Part shown: positions 18,527-27,236 of the stretch, in pieces
Layout: every line of letters begins with the position of its first letter
Position numbering within the stretch: position 1 is the first letter of the stretch
Origin: Candidatus Amarolinea dominans
GTDB lineage: Bacteria; Chloroflexota; Anaerolineae; SSC4; Amarolineaceae
NCBI GenBank assembly: GCA_016719785.1
Contig: JADJYJ010000001.1
Location: forward strand, 558,001-622,000
Length of the DNA: 64,000 bases
Direction of reading: 5' to 3'
Translations under genes and position numbers: made by a program
The notes under the pieces: model-generated
What the model was told of the DNA's origin: nothing
The model's database searches: none
What the model saw: the letters and a program-made list of their open reading frames with translations, nothing else

Positions 18527-18913
18527 TCAGCGCCTCAACAGCGCAGCGAACAGGCGTTGCCACGCGGACTGGGAGGCAGGAACCGGTGTTGGGGTGACAA
18601 GCGCGGCGGCCGGGGTGGGCGCCGCCACGGGCGCCACCGGAATGTCACCGGGGCGCATCATGTCGAGCGAGCCACGTGCCTGTTCTTCCAGGTAGGCCGG
18701 ACTTTGAACGGTTTGCAGTTCTGCCTGCAAGCGCTGCGTGCGCGTGACTTCGGCCGCCACGGTGGCCTGCCATTGATGCATCTCAACCTGCACGGCCTGT
18801 AGTTGCCAGCGGCGACTGATGTAGCCGGCGCCAAACGCGCCGATCAACACGACGATGATCACGATGACAAGCTGGCGACGCGTGGCACGCAACCAGGGGC
18901 GCGATCTGTCCAA
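18527..18913 (-). CDS. FtsB/DivIC-like septum formation initiator protein
   Basis: A 128-residue bitopic protein. A short basic cytoplasmic tail is followed by one transmembrane helix (LVIVIIVVLIGAFGAGYI, about residues 15-32), a coiled-coil helix rich in Gln/Glu/Leu (about 38-70, VEMHQWQATVAAEVTRTQRL), the segment LEEQARGSLDMMRPGD typical of the FtsB/DivIC family, and a Pro/Ala-rich tail. Family role: a divisome component that bridges FtsL and FtsQ at the septum. The start is a TTG preceded by GGGAGG at good distance. It sits between tRNA genes in the same orientation. Confidence 0.82.
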   Translation of the reverse strand: MDRSRPWLRATRRQLVIVIIVVLIGAFGAGYISRRWQLQAVQVEMHQWQATVAAEVTRTQRLQAELQTVQSPAYLEEQARGSLDMMRPGDIPVAPVAAPTPAAALVTPTPVPASQSAWQRLFAALLRR

Positions 18914-18995
18914 CGGTTCCTCCCGAATGACCTGGAAACAGTTTGGGGGCCGTGCAGATCATCTGCACAACCCCCAAATTTGTTTGTCTGCTGAG

Positions 18996-19079
18996 TGCCG
19001 AAGGAGGGACTTGAACCCACACGGGCTAATGCCCACTACGCCCTGAACGTAGCGCGTCTGCCAATTCCGCCACTTCGGC
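18996..19079 (-). tRNA. tRNA-Leu (anticodon CAG)
   Basis: An 84-nt class II tRNA on the reverse strand: acceptor GCCGAAG/CTTCGGC, D-arm with GTGGCGGAATTGGCAGAC, anticodon stem CTACG/CGTAG around TTCAGGG, a variable arm TGGGCATTAGCCC and T-arm GGGTTCAAGTCCC. No CCA is encoded. Confidence 0.95.
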
Positions 19080-19093
19080 AATCGAACGTGGGC

Positions 19094-19122
19094 ATATTAC
19101 CATCAGGGGGACGATTTGTCAA
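19094..19122 (-). promoter_or_regulatory. Promoter of tRNA-Leu
   Basis: On the reverse strand TTGACA (19122-19117), 17 bases, TAATAT (19099-19094). The -35 box overlaps the last codons of the solute-binding protein gene, so the tRNA has its own promoter. Confidence 0.75.
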
Positions 19123-20773
19123 GCCGGATGGCCTGGCCCGCGCTGACGCGCTGCGTCACGATGTACCACTCGCTCACTGTGCGGAAGCGATCGGCCGCAC
19201 GGTTCAGCTTGCCAATGGTGACGCCACGCACCTTGCTTTCCACGCCAAAGGTGTAGACCGGGTGATAGAGGAGCAGGGCCGGGGCTTCGTCGGTAAAGAC
19301 GACCTGGAATTGCCGGTACAACTCGATGCGTTGGGTCTGATCGTTGGTGCGTCGCGCGGCCTCGATGGCTTCGTCGGCGTCACGGTTGTTCCAACGCGCA
19401 TAGTTCTGGCCACTCTCGATCTCGGTGGAGTGCCACAGCGGATAAGGGTCAGGATCGCCACTCAGTTCCCAGGTGACGAGCGCGGCGTCGAAGTTGTGCG
19501 TGCTCAGGTAATCGGCCGCCAGCCCGGCGAAACTGGTGGTTTGCGTTTCGACCCCCACGCCAATTTCGCGCCACTGTTGTGTAATCAGCCGTCCCAGGGC
19601 AACCTGGTCGGGCGCATCGGTGGTGAGGAAAACAAAGCGCAGCGGCTTGCCATCCTTGTCGCTGATCCCATCGGCATCGCTATCGGTCCAGCCGGCGTCA
19701 GCGAGCAGCTTGCGCGCGGCCGCCGGGTTGTAGGACACCTGCGCCACGTCGGCGTCATAGGCCCAGTTGCCCGGCTGAATGGGGCTGTTAGCGATCAAAC
19801 CCTGCCCCTGCAGCCCTTCGTCAATGAGCTGTTGGCGGTTCAACCCCGCGCGCAGCGCCTGACGCACCGCCTTGTCCCCGAAGAAGGGGACATTGCTGCT
19901 GTTGAGATTGAGATAGATCAACGCATAACCGGGCAGGGTGGAGGAAAACAGGTTCAACTCCGGCTCTTTGAGCACCGATTTGACATCGTCAGGATACAGG
20001 TGCGCAATGGCGTTGATCTCATGGCGGCTGAAGGCCGACAAGACGCGGCGCGTATCAGGATAGAAATGAAACTCGATGCCGCTCAGATAGGGAAGTGGCC
20101 CACTGAAGAAAGGGTTCGGTTCCAGGCGGACGTGATCGGCATCAATCTGGGTCAGTTGCCAGGGGCCGGTACCGACCGGGCGGGTGTTGAGTTGGGCGCT
20201 GGTCAGTTCAGCCACCGGATAGCGCGCCCACAGGTGCGACGGCAGCAGGCCGATGGTGGTATAGTCAAGAAAGGGTGCAAAGGGCTGGCTGAGGGTGAAC
20301 GTGACGGTAAACTCGTCTACCTTGGTGGCCTTGACCGATTTCCACAGGGCCGACAACCAGGGCGCCCATTGGTAATCGTCGCTCTGCATCACCGAGACGG
20401 TAAAGATCACATCATCGGCGTTGAAGGGGGCGCCGTCACTCCAGCGCACATTCGGGCGCAAGAAGAACGTGTACGACAGATTGTCTGCACCGGCCTCCCA
20501 GCGCTCGGCCAGGTCAGGCACAACAACGCCCCGCTCATCCAACGTTGTCAAACCGTTGAACAGCAGGGCGACCAGATCACGATCAATATCGTTGTAATGA
20601 CTCAACAGCGGGTTGAGATACTGCGGATTGCTCGCGACGCCTTCGCTGTAGGTGCCTCCCCGCGCCGGAATGACTTTTGTCGGGAAGGTGTAGGCGGTGT
20701 ACCAGAGCAAGGCCCCCAGCAGCAGAATACCGACCACCGCCACCGCTGCCTGCCAGCGAACATATTTACCCAC
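19103..20773 (-). CDS. Peptide/nickel-type ABC transporter solute-binding protein (SBP_bac_5)
   Basis: A 556-residue family 5 substrate-binding protein. It has an N-terminal membrane anchor or uncleaved signal (VAVVGILLLGALLWYTAYTF), no clear lipobox Cys, and family landmarks: NPQYLNPLLSHYNDID, LAERWEAGADNLSYTFFLRP, VRWSDGAPFNADDVIFT, RQALRAGLNRQQLIDEGLQG and the ADEAIEAARRT region. Such proteins deliver oligopeptides or similar solutes to an ABC permease. The start appears to be GTG at 20773, only 8 bp after secG, so they form an operon. No permease or ATPase genes for this class lie nearby, which is unusual. Confidence 0.9.
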   Translation of the reverse strand: MGKYVRWQAAVAVVGILLLGALLWYTAYTFPTKVIPARGGTYSEGVASNPQYLNPLLSHYNDIDRDLVALLFNGLTTLDERGVVVPDLAERWEAGADNLSYTFFLRPNVRWSDGAPFNADDVIFTVSVMQSDDYQWAPWLSALWKSVKATKVDEFTVTFTLSQPFAPFLDYTTIGLLPSHLWARYPVAELTSAQLNTRPVGTGPWQLTQIDADHVRLEPNPFFSGPLPYLSGIEFHFYPDTRRVLSAFSRHEINAIAHLYPDDVKSVLKEPELNLFSSTLPGYALIYLNLNSSNVPFFGDKAVRQALRAGLNRQQLIDEGLQGQGLIANSPIQPGNWAYDADVAQVSYNPAAARKLLADAGWTDSDADGISDKDGKPLRFVFLTTDAPDQVALGRLITQQWREIGVGVETQTTSFAGLAADYLSTHNFDAALVTWELSGDPDPYPLWHSTEIESGQNYARWNNRDADEAIEAARRTNDQTQRIELYRQFQVVFTDEAPALLLYHPVYTFGVESKVRGVTIGKLNRAADRFRTVSEWYIVTQRVSAGQAIRLDKSSP

Positions 20774-20781
20774 CAGATGCT

Positions 20782-21003
20782 TTAGCGGTTGACCAGCACT
20801 GAGATCACAGAGATGGTAAAGAAAGCAATCGAGACACCAATGGTCACGTTGAACAGGGTGCGCTCAATGCCACGGCGTGTCTTGTAGACGCCGCCATCGC
20901 CGCCAAACACGCCACTCAAACCACTGCCCTTCGCCTGCAACAGCACCAGTGCCATCACTGCAATCGAGAGAATAATCTGAATAATGAACAGGTATGTCTT
21001 CAC
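20782..21003 (-). CDS. secG: Preprotein translocase subunit SecG
   Basis: A 73-residue protein with two transmembrane helices (FIIQIILSIAVMALVLLQ and LFNVTIGVSIAFFTISVISVL) joined by a Gly-rich loop LQAKGSGLSGVFGGDGG, the classic SecG layout. It assists SecYEG-mediated protein translocation across the cytoplasmic membrane. GGAGG is followed by a 12-base gap to the ATG. It shares a transcript with the downstream solute-binding protein gene and has a strong promoter at 21042-21070. Confidence 0.95.
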   Translation of the reverse strand: MKTYLFIIQIILSIAVMALVLLQAKGSGLSGVFGGDGGVYKTRRGIERTLFNVTIGVSIAFFTISVISVLVNR

Positions 21004-21041
21004 TAAAGTATTGACCTCCGATATTGCCTTCGCGGCGTGCG

Positions 21042-21070
21042 ATTATACCATTGCCCTGGCGTTGTGGCAA
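21042..21070 (-). promoter_or_regulatory. Promoter of secG and the solute-binding protein gene
   Basis: On the reverse strand TTGCCA (21070-21065), 17 bases, TATAAT (21047-21042), about 38 bp before the secG start. Confidence 0.8.
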
Positions 21071-21093
21071 ATGGTTATGGCAAATGTGGTTGT

Positions 21094-21122
21094 TTTACAT
21101 CTGATTCAAGCTGTAGTATACT
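21094..21122 (+). promoter_or_regulatory. Promoter of the potABCD operon
   Basis: TTTACA (21094-21099), 17 bases, TATACT (21117-21122), about 90 bp upstream of potA and divergent from the secG promoter. Confidence 0.75.
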
Positions 21123-21214
21123 TGCACCGCCCCAGAGCACGCCGCCTGCCTTCCTCGCCGGCAAGGCCAGGACTGGCGTGCCGACAGCCAACGTTCATGC
21201 CTGCCGAGGAGGGA

Positions 21215-22330
21215 ATGATCGAAGTCGCCGTCGAACTGCGCCACATCACCCGGCGCTTCATGAGTCCTACCAGCAAGAGCAACGAAGTGGTTGCCGTTGA
21301 TGACGTGTCCATGCAGATCCAGGACGGTGAGTTCTTCTCACTGTTGGGGCCAAGTGGTTGCGGCAAAACGACGACCCTGCGCATGATTGCCGGGCTAGAC
21401 AAACCCACGCACGGGGAAATTTTCATCCACGGCCAGGAAATGAGCCAGCGCCCGCCATTCGAACGCCCGGTCAACACTGTGTTTCAGAACTACGCGCTCT
21501 TTCCGCATATGACCGTTGCCCAAAACATCGCCTTCGGCCTGGAAATGCGACACCTGCCCCGCACACGTATCGAACAGCGTGTGCATGAGGTGCTCGACCT
21601 GGTACGCCTGCCGGGCATGGAGACGCGGCGGCCCAAGCAGCTCTCCGGCGGCCAACAACAGCGGGTGGCCCTGGCCCGTGCGTTGGTCAACGAACCCGAA
21701 GTGCTCCTGCTCGACGAGCCGCTGGGCGCACTCGATCAAAAACTGCGCAAAGAGATGCAGCTCGAACTCAAAGCCCTGCAACAGCGGGTTGGCATCACCT
21801 TCATTTTTGTGACCCATGACCAGGAAGAGGCGCTGACCATGTCCGACCGCATCGCCGTGATGAACCTGGGACGGGTGCTGCAGGTGGGGTCGCCGCTGCA
21901 GATCTACGAACGCCCTAACTGCCGCTTTGTGGCTGATTTCATCGGCGAGACCAATTTTCTGGCTGGTACGGTTACCGCGCTCAACGGCGATTTCTGCACC
22001 ATGGCAACCGATGGGTACGGCAGTATCGTGGGGCAGCGCGGCCCCAGCCTGCAGGTTGGGGATGCAGTCAGCATTTCCATTCGGCCGGAGAAGATCCGCC
22101 TCGATGACCGCCAGCCTGATCGCAGCGTCAACGTCTTTCCGGTCACCGTCGAAATGATCGCGTATGTTGGCTCGGACACGCGCATCATCGTGCGCGACGC
22201 GGCGGGCCAGCGCCTGGATGTGTGGGAGCAGAACACCATCTCGACCCTGGATGCCCAGGCCTACTACGCGTCCGGCGATAGCGCGTTCATGAGCTGGCGC
22301 CCTGAAAATGCGCTGGCCCTGAAGGATTGA
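21215..22330 (+). CDS. potA: Spermidine/putrescine ABC transporter ATP-binding protein
   Basis: A 371-residue ATPase that powers polyamine import. It has Walker A (GPSGCGKTT), the Q-loop (VFQNYALFPHM), the signature LSGGQQQRVALARAL, Walker B LLLDEPLGALD and the switch His in FVTHDQEEA. A C-terminal TOBE-type regulatory domain (from about residue 240, VADFIGETNFLAG onwards) is typical of PotA and MalK. The ATG at 21215 follows GAGGAGGGA; the open frame extends further upstream but would include the promoter. It is the first gene of potABCD. Confidence 0.95.
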   Translation: MIEVAVELRHITRRFMSPTSKSNEVVAVDDVSMQIQDGEFFSLLGPSGCGKTTTLRMIAGLDKPTHGEIFIHGQEMSQRPPFERPVNTVFQNYALFPHMTVAQNIAFGLEMRHLPRTRIEQRVHEVLDLVRLPGMETRRPKQLSGGQQQRVALARALVNEPEVLLLDEPLGALDQKLRKEMQLELKALQQRVGITFIFVTHDQEEALTMSDRIAVMNLGRVLQVGSPLQIYERPNCRFVADFIGETNFLAGTVTALNGDFCTMATDGYGSIVGQRGPSLQVGDAVSISIRPEKIRLDDRQPDRSVNVFPVTVEMIAYVGSDTRIIVRDAAGQRLDVWEQNTISTLDAQAYYASGDSAFMSWRPENALALKD

Positions 22331-22352
22331 GAGATCGAAGGATGGATGGGCG

Positions 22353-23216
22353 ATGAATGACCTGATGCAGCGTCTACGCCAGAGCCGCCAACTGCAAGTG
22401 CTCGGATTGATCGCGCCGGCCTTGCTCTGGCTGGTCCTCTTTTTTGCCGTGCCCCTTGTCATCGTCTTTGTCTATAGCTTTCTCACGCGCGGCACCTACG
22501 GCCAGGTTATCTGGGATTTCAACCTGGGCAACTACGTGCGCGTCTTTGATTCCCTCTATGTGCGCATCTTCCTCCGTTCGCTGCGGGTTGCTGCGCTGAC
22601 CACCATGCTCTGCCTGGCGGTCGGCTATCCTCTCGGCTATTTCATCGCCCGTCGCGGGCCGCGACGCCGCGGTATCCTTCTGCTCCTGTTGGTCGTCCCC
22701 TTCTGGACCAACTTCCTGGTGCGCACCTACGCCTGGCGTGTCATTTTGAGCAACGAAGGGCCGATCAACTCGCTGCTCATGGGCCTGGGGCTGACCAATC
22801 GGCCTGTTCCCATGCTCTTCACGGAGTTTGCCGTACTCGTTGGTCTGGTCTATTCCTATCTGCCGGAAATGGTTCTGCCCATCTATGCGGCTGTCGAACG
22901 CCTCGATTTTAACCTGGTGCAGGCCGCCCATGACCTCTACGCCAACGATTTCCAGGCGTTTCGCCGTGTCGTCCTGCCGTTGACCATGCCCGGCATCCTG
23001 GCCGGTTCGATCCTGGTCTTCATCCCCTGCCTGGGCGCGTTCGTCACCCCCGACATCCTGGGCGGCGCGCGCACCGTGATGCTCGGCAACCTGATCCAGC
23101 AGCAATTTCTAACGGCGCGCGATTGGCCGTTTGGCTCCGCAGTGTCTTTCGTGTTGATGGCCGTCATGCTCGTCGGCACGCTCATCTATTTCCGGCAGGG
23201 AGGGCGCACGCTGTGA
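22353..23216 (+). CDS. potB: Polyamine ABC transporter permease PotB
   Basis: A 287-residue permease with six predicted transmembrane helices, the first at residues 17-40 (LIAPALLWLVLFFAVPLVIVF). The cytoplasmic coupling motif AAHDLYANDFQAFRRVVLPLTMPGI matches the EAA loop of binding-protein-dependent permeases. NFLVRTYAW and LLLLVVPFWT are typical of PotB. It follows potA by 22 bp and precedes potC by 28 bp, so it is co-transcribed. The protein forms the membrane channel with PotC. Confidence 0.94.
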   Translation: MNDLMQRLRQSRQLQVLGLIAPALLWLVLFFAVPLVIVFVYSFLTRGTYGQVIWDFNLGNYVRVFDSLYVRIFLRSLRVAALTTMLCLAVGYPLGYFIARRGPRRRGILLLLLVVPFWTNFLVRTYAWRVILSNEGPINSLLMGLGLTNRPVPMLFTEFAVLVGLVYSYLPEMVLPIYAAVERLDFNLVQAAHDLYANDFQAFRRVVLPLTMPGILAGSILVFIPCLGAFVTPDILGGARTVMLGNLIQQQFLTARDWPFGSAVSFVLMAVMLVGTLIYFRQGGRTL

Positions 23217-23244
23217 TGACGTCAATCACCTGGACGCCGCCGAC

Positions 23245-24072
23245 ATGACCGCCTCGACGCACACCACCGGCATGGCGCTCAGCCGCCGTGGCAACTGGCT
23301 CGGCCGCCTGGTTGAGCCAGCCTTGCAGATCAACGCCTGGCTGATGTATCTGTTCATGTACGCGCCGATTGTGATTCTGATCCTCTTCTCCTTCAACGCG
23401 TCGCGTTACGCATCGTCCTGGGAAGGCTTCTCCCTGCGTTGGTACCAGGTGCTCTTCAACGACCGCGCCATCGGGCTGGCGCTGCGCAATAGCCTGCTGG
23501 TGGCTCTGCTTTCCACCCTCATCGCGACGGTCATCGGCACCCTGGCCGCGCTGGCGTTGGAACGCTACGACTTCTGGGGCAAACTCTCGTTCGATGCCTT
23601 GCTTTACCTGCCGATCATCGTCCCTGAAATTGCCATGGCGGTCATGCTCCTGCTCTTTTTCATCCTCACGCATATTCGGTTGGGCCTGGGAACCGTCATC
23701 ATCGCCCATGTGGCTTTTTGCATGTCCTATGTGGCGGTAGTCGTGCGCGCACGCGTCGCCGGACTCGATCGGACCCTGGAGGAGGCGGCGCAGGATTTGT
23801 ATGCTAATGAATGGCAGACCTTTCGTCGGGTCACGCTGCCGCTCATCATGCCCGGCATCGTCAGCGGCGCCTTGCTCTCCTTCACGCTGTCGCTGGACGA
23901 TTTTGTCATCACCTTCTTCACCACCGGCCCCGGCACCACCACGCTCCCCATCCAGGTGTATGGCATGATCAAAACGGGCGTTACGCCGGAGATCAACGCC
24001 CTGTCCGCGCTGATGCTGGTGGCGTCGGTGGTCCTGGTCATCACCTCGCTGTGGTTGCAGCGACGCACCTGA
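23245..24072 (+). CDS. potC: Polyamine ABC transporter permease PotC
   Basis: A 275-residue permease, the partner of PotB. After a short N-terminal extension it shows helices from about residue 30 (WLMYLFMYAPIVILILFSF), the PotC-like FNASRYASSWEGFSLRWY segment, and the EAA loop AAQDLYANEWQTFRRVTLP. The late SLDDFVITFFTTGPG sequence is highly characteristic of PotC. It is part of the potABCD operon. Confidence 0.94.
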   Translation: MTASTHTTGMALSRRGNWLGRLVEPALQINAWLMYLFMYAPIVILILFSFNASRYASSWEGFSLRWYQVLFNDRAIGLALRNSLLVALLSTLIATVIGTLAALALERYDFWGKLSFDALLYLPIIVPEIAMAVMLLLFFILTHIRLGLGTVIIAHVAFCMSYVAVVVRARVAGLDRTLEEAAQDLYANEWQTFRRVTLPLIMPGIVSGALLSFTLSLDDFVITFFTTGPGTTTLPIQVYGMIKTGVTPEINALSALMLVASVVLVITSLWLQRRT

Positions 24073-24157
24073 TGCCGCGCCGCGATAGTTTTTTGCCCCT
24101 GACCAGCCCTACGGCGGGAATTTGCCGTCAGACATTCCAGATCACGGGAGGATCATC

Positions 24158-25309
24158 ATGCACGATCGTCAGCGAACGTTTAGGTTGTGGGTCCGGGGTT
24201 TGCCTGGCCTTGTCTTGATCGGCCTGCTCTTGGCCGGCTGCCAGGCCGGCACGACCGCGCCCGCGGCGCCAACGCTGGCTGTTGACCCCTCACAGCCTGG
24301 TGATGCCGCTGTCACCTGCGGCGACAAGAGCAAACTGGCGAAGACACTTCACTTCTACAATTGGACCAACTACATGGACGATGCCATCCTGGCCGATTTC
24401 GAGCAGGAGTGCGGAGTCAAGGTGGTGCAGGACACTTTTGCCAGCAATGAAGACTTGCTGGCCAAGCTGCAAGCCGGCGCCAGCGGTTATGATGTGATTA
24501 TTCCATCAGATTACATGGTCGCCATTATGCGCGAGTTGAACCTGTTGGCGACACTCGATTTCAATCACATTCCTAACGCCAAGAACATTGCCCCCCTCTT
24601 CCACAATCCGCCCTATGACCCGGAGCGGAAAGTCTCGGTGCCGTATCAATGGGGCACGACCGGTTTGGCCTACAACAGCAAGCGCGTGAGCGCAGCGATT
24701 GACGGCTGGGATGACATCTTCGACCCGCAGAAGGCGTGTGCATTTGGCGGACTCAGCATGCTCAACGACGCGCGCGAGGTGTTGGGCGCGGCGCTCAAGC
24801 TCAAGGGCTATTCGATGAACGATACCGACCCTGCCCATTGGGCGCAGGCCAAAGAGATGGTGATCGCCATCAAGCCGTGCATCACCACCTTCGACAACGC
24901 CAGCTTTGCCGACATCCTGCAAGCGGGCGAAGTGGCGGTGAGCCACGGCTTCAGCGGTGAGTTTGCCAAAGCCATCGAGGAGAACCCCGATCTAATCTAC
25001 ATTGTGCCCAAAGAAGGCACCACGATCTGGGTTGACAACATGGTGGTGCCGGCCGATGCGCCCAGCCAGTACACGGCCGAGATCTTCATCAATTTTCTGC
25101 TGCGCCCGGACATCGGCGCACGGCTGACGAATTACACCTGGTATGCCAGCCCCAACGAGGCCGCCACACCGCTGATCAATGCGGAAATCACCGGCAACAC
25201 CAGCATCTATCCGTCGAGCGAGGTGATGGGTAAACTCGATTTTTTGCGTGACCTGGGCGCCGCTACGCCGATGATCGAGCAGTTATGGACCGAAATCAAG
25301 TCCCAATAG
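24158..25309 (+). CDS. potD: Spermidine/putrescine-binding lipoprotein PotD
   Basis: A 383-residue solute-binding lipoprotein that captures polyamines for PotABC. The signal ends LIGLLLAGCQAG (lipobox Cys about residue 28), then LHFYNWTNYMDDAIL opens the mature domain as in PotD/PotF. VQDTFASNEDLLAKLQAG, YDVIIPSDYMVAIM and VPYQWGTTGLAYN follow, and the aromatic/acidic ligand residues near WVDNMVVPADAP are in the right place. The ATG at 24158 follows GGGAGG; an upstream ATG at 24122 lacks a site. Confidence 0.94.
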   Translation: MHDRQRTFRLWVRGLPGLVLIGLLLAGCQAGTTAPAAPTLAVDPSQPGDAAVTCGDKSKLAKTLHFYNWTNYMDDAILADFEQECGVKVVQDTFASNEDLLAKLQAGASGYDVIIPSDYMVAIMRELNLLATLDFNHIPNAKNIAPLFHNPPYDPERKVSVPYQWGTTGLAYNSKRVSAAIDGWDDIFDPQKACAFGGLSMLNDAREVLGAALKLKGYSMNDTDPAHWAQAKEMVIAIKPCITTFDNASFADILQAGEVAVSHGFSGEFAKAIEENPDLIYIVPKEGTTIWVDNMVVPADAPSQYTAEIFINFLLRPDIGARLTNYTWYASPNEAATPLINAEITGNTSIYPSSEVMGKLDFLRDLGAATPMIEQLWTEIKSQ

Positions 25310-25454
25310 GCACGCCACACCCCCATGCGACGCGCAGACGCCACGCCGGAGGCGATGACCTACGGCAAACTTGTCTGGCGCAAGGGTTTACAAGTCGGCT
25401 GCGATAAGGTAGAATAGACGCAGCTTGAAATTTGGCGCCCGATCGTGAGGCATC

Positions 25455-26321
25455 ATGCCGTTGAACCGTACCGAGATTCTCAGGGTTGCGCTGCGCGGTG
25501 AAACGATAGGCTCCCTCGTGCTGATTCCGGCTACGCCCAACCGTCCGTGGCTGCTCTCCCAGCAAGATGTGACTATCGCCACCGTTGCGCTGCCGCCGGA
25601 GGCTAGTTTCACCGCGATCTTTCGCGAATTACAGACCCAGTTGGCGTCACAAGGTTTGGACATCGCCGGCTGCGGGGCTTGTGCGCACTGGTTGGCGCCG
25701 GCCAACGACGCTGATGCGGCCGGCCATTGCGCCTGGGGCCGCACGGACCGCCCGGCCAATGACGTGAGTACACAGACCGCCCTCGCTTCGCCCTGCCAAC
25801 AGTTTGCGCCGGCCAGCCACGAGGCGGCCGCGCCTGCGTTTGTGACCGCCCCGCCCGTGGCCCAATCTGCGCCTGTTGCGGCCAGCCGGCCGTTTTGGCA
25901 ACGCTGGCCGCCGCGCCGACCTGATCCGCTGACAGGCAACAGCCTGGAAGAGCTTGTGGTCGAGCGCAGTGGCAAGCGCCCCGGCACGATTCCGTGCCTG
26001 GTCTGTCCCGGACGGATGGCTAATCTCGGTGCGCAGCGCTGTCGCACCGGCGAAGGCGATGAGCGTACTTTCTCGGCCTGGCGCTGTCGCACCTGCCTGG
26101 CCTATTTCCTGAATGACTGGACTGACAAATGGGTGCGCACCGATTCGCTGGAGGTCGTGGACATCTACTACCGCCTGGCGCCGCAGGAGGCTCTCGTCTG
26201 CCTGATCCAGATCGAGGCAGCCCAGCTCAAGCAGCAAACGCCGGCCGCCATGCAGGTCTGGTTCGAGTCTTATCTCGACCCGCGACCACCGGCGCGGCGT
26301 GAGGTCCGTCATGGCCGGTAG
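25455..26321 (+). CDS. Uncharacterised protein with a C-terminal zinc-ribbon-like Cys cluster
   Basis: A 288-residue protein I do not recognise. Residues 1-80 form an alternating alpha/beta region (TEILRVALRGETIGSLVLIPA; TFTAIF-type helix) with CGACAHW at about 73-79. Residues 90-160 are Ala/Pro/Thr-rich and low complexity. The C-terminal part holds IPCLVCPGRMANLG and, about 30 residues later, WRCRTCLAYFLNDW: two CxxC pairs able to bind one zinc. No signal peptide or membrane helix is seen. It begins a run of same-strand genes leading to an M23 peptidase and an aminotransferase. Start: ATG with GTGAGG upstream. Confidence 0.65.
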   Translation: MPLNRTEILRVALRGETIGSLVLIPATPNRPWLLSQQDVTIATVALPPEASFTAIFRELQTQLASQGLDIAGCGACAHWLAPANDADAAGHCAWGRTDRPANDVSTQTALASPCQQFAPASHEAAAPAFVTAPPVAQSAPVAASRPFWQRWPPRRPDPLTGNSLEELVVERSGKRPGTIPCLVCPGRMANLGAQRCRTGEGDERTFSAWRCRTCLAYFLNDWTDKWVRTDSLEVVDIYYRLAPQEALVCLIQIEAAQLKQQTPAAMQVWFESYLDPRPPARREVRHGR

Positions 26322-26328
26322 CACCCGG

Positions 26329-26408
26329 CGCCGACCGGCATTGCGTCCACGCCGGTGGACACCCGGCCGTCACGCCCACCAGGCGCGATTTCACTCGCTC
26401 GCCTGCGG
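26329..26408 (+). repeat. REP-like palindromic repeat, copy A
   Basis: An approximately 80-bp element with a central GTCCAC/GTGGAC hairpin and the tail CAGGCGCGATTTCA. A closely similar copy lies in reverse orientation at 35926-36006. It sits just after the stop of the zinc-ribbon gene. Confidence 0.75.
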
Positions 26409-26470
26409 CAGAACGCAACCTGAGCAGTTACGAAAACACGAAAAGGGCATTTTGATTCGAGGAAGAAATC

Positions 26471-27223
26471 ATGGGAAAAAATGGGATTGACCATCAAATG
26501 AGCTACGGTAACGGCGCCGATGAATCTGAGTTCGACGACGACGTTCTTGACGAAGAAGAACTGGCTGAACTGGATGAAGAACTGGCTGCCGATGAACGGA
26601 TCGTTGCCTATGAGCAGCTCTGCAGCATGATCGTGCAGGCGTTGAGCCATACGTCGTTGAAACTGTATCATTTTCAGAATCTTTTCAACATAAACACCCT
26701 TGACCGGGAATTCAAAGTAATCATCGGTTTGAGCAACGGCAGCTTGCTGGATCGCCTGGGCGGGGCGGCGGCCGAACTAAACCTGGTGTGGGAAGCCGCC
26801 AACTCACTGCTCAGCCTGTACGGCAATGAAGGTTTGTGCTCACCCTACCATGAACCCGCGGACTGGTGCAGCCATCAGGATTTCGGCTCATCGCCATCGG
26901 TGGATATGACGCTCAAATACCGTGCGTCAGAAGCGGTCATCGAGTCCATTCGTGATGATGACGATGTCAATCGGGTGGCTGAACAACTGCGCACCCTGTT
27001 CAGCAGTGACAGTGCTGAGGGTGACGTGGAAGTGAACTTCGAGGCGATCTATGCTCACGGGGAACTCAAGCTGACCTCTGCGGTCGTCCAGTATGATATC
27101 CTGTTGGAGGATGAGTTGAAGGATGTGGAACTGCTGCAGCAAATCCTGAATGATTTGGCGCGCGAGGTGTTCACTAATCTCAAGAAGATGGCATCTGCTT
27201 TCCCGTTCGACAAGAGTAAATAG
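26471..27223 (+). CDS. Uncharacterised acidic protein (250 aa)
   Basis: A cytoplasmic-type protein of 250 residues with a strongly acidic N-terminus (residues 18-46 are mostly Asp/Glu, for example DEEELAELDEELAADE). The rest is a mixed alpha/beta domain of about 200 residues (YEQLCSMIVQALSHTSLK, then VIIGLSNGSLLDRLGG, and a helical end NDLAREVFTNLKKMASAF). No signal, membrane helix or known catalytic motif is visible. It has a GAGGAAG ribosome-binding site and is separated by 13 bp from the M23 peptidase gene, suggesting an operon. The acidic segment could mediate protein or metal binding, but that is a guess. Confidence 0.65.
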   Translation: MGKNGIDHQMSYGNGADESEFDDDVLDEEELAELDEELAADERIVAYEQLCSMIVQALSHTSLKLYHFQNLFNINTLDREFKVIIGLSNGSLLDRLGGAAAELNLVWEAANSLLSLYGNEGLCSPYHEPADWCSHQDFGSSPSVDMTLKYRASEAVIESIRDDDDVNRVAEQLRTLFSSDSAEGDVEVNFEAIYAHGELKLTSAVVQYDILLEDELKDVELLQQILNDLAREVFTNLKKMASAFPFDKSK

Positions 27224-27236
27224 GCAGCGAGGCGTT

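Noticed and set aside
20984..21214. PotA start at 20984
   Set aside because: This would include the divergent promoters of secG and potABCD; the ATG at 21215 has a good ribosome-binding site.
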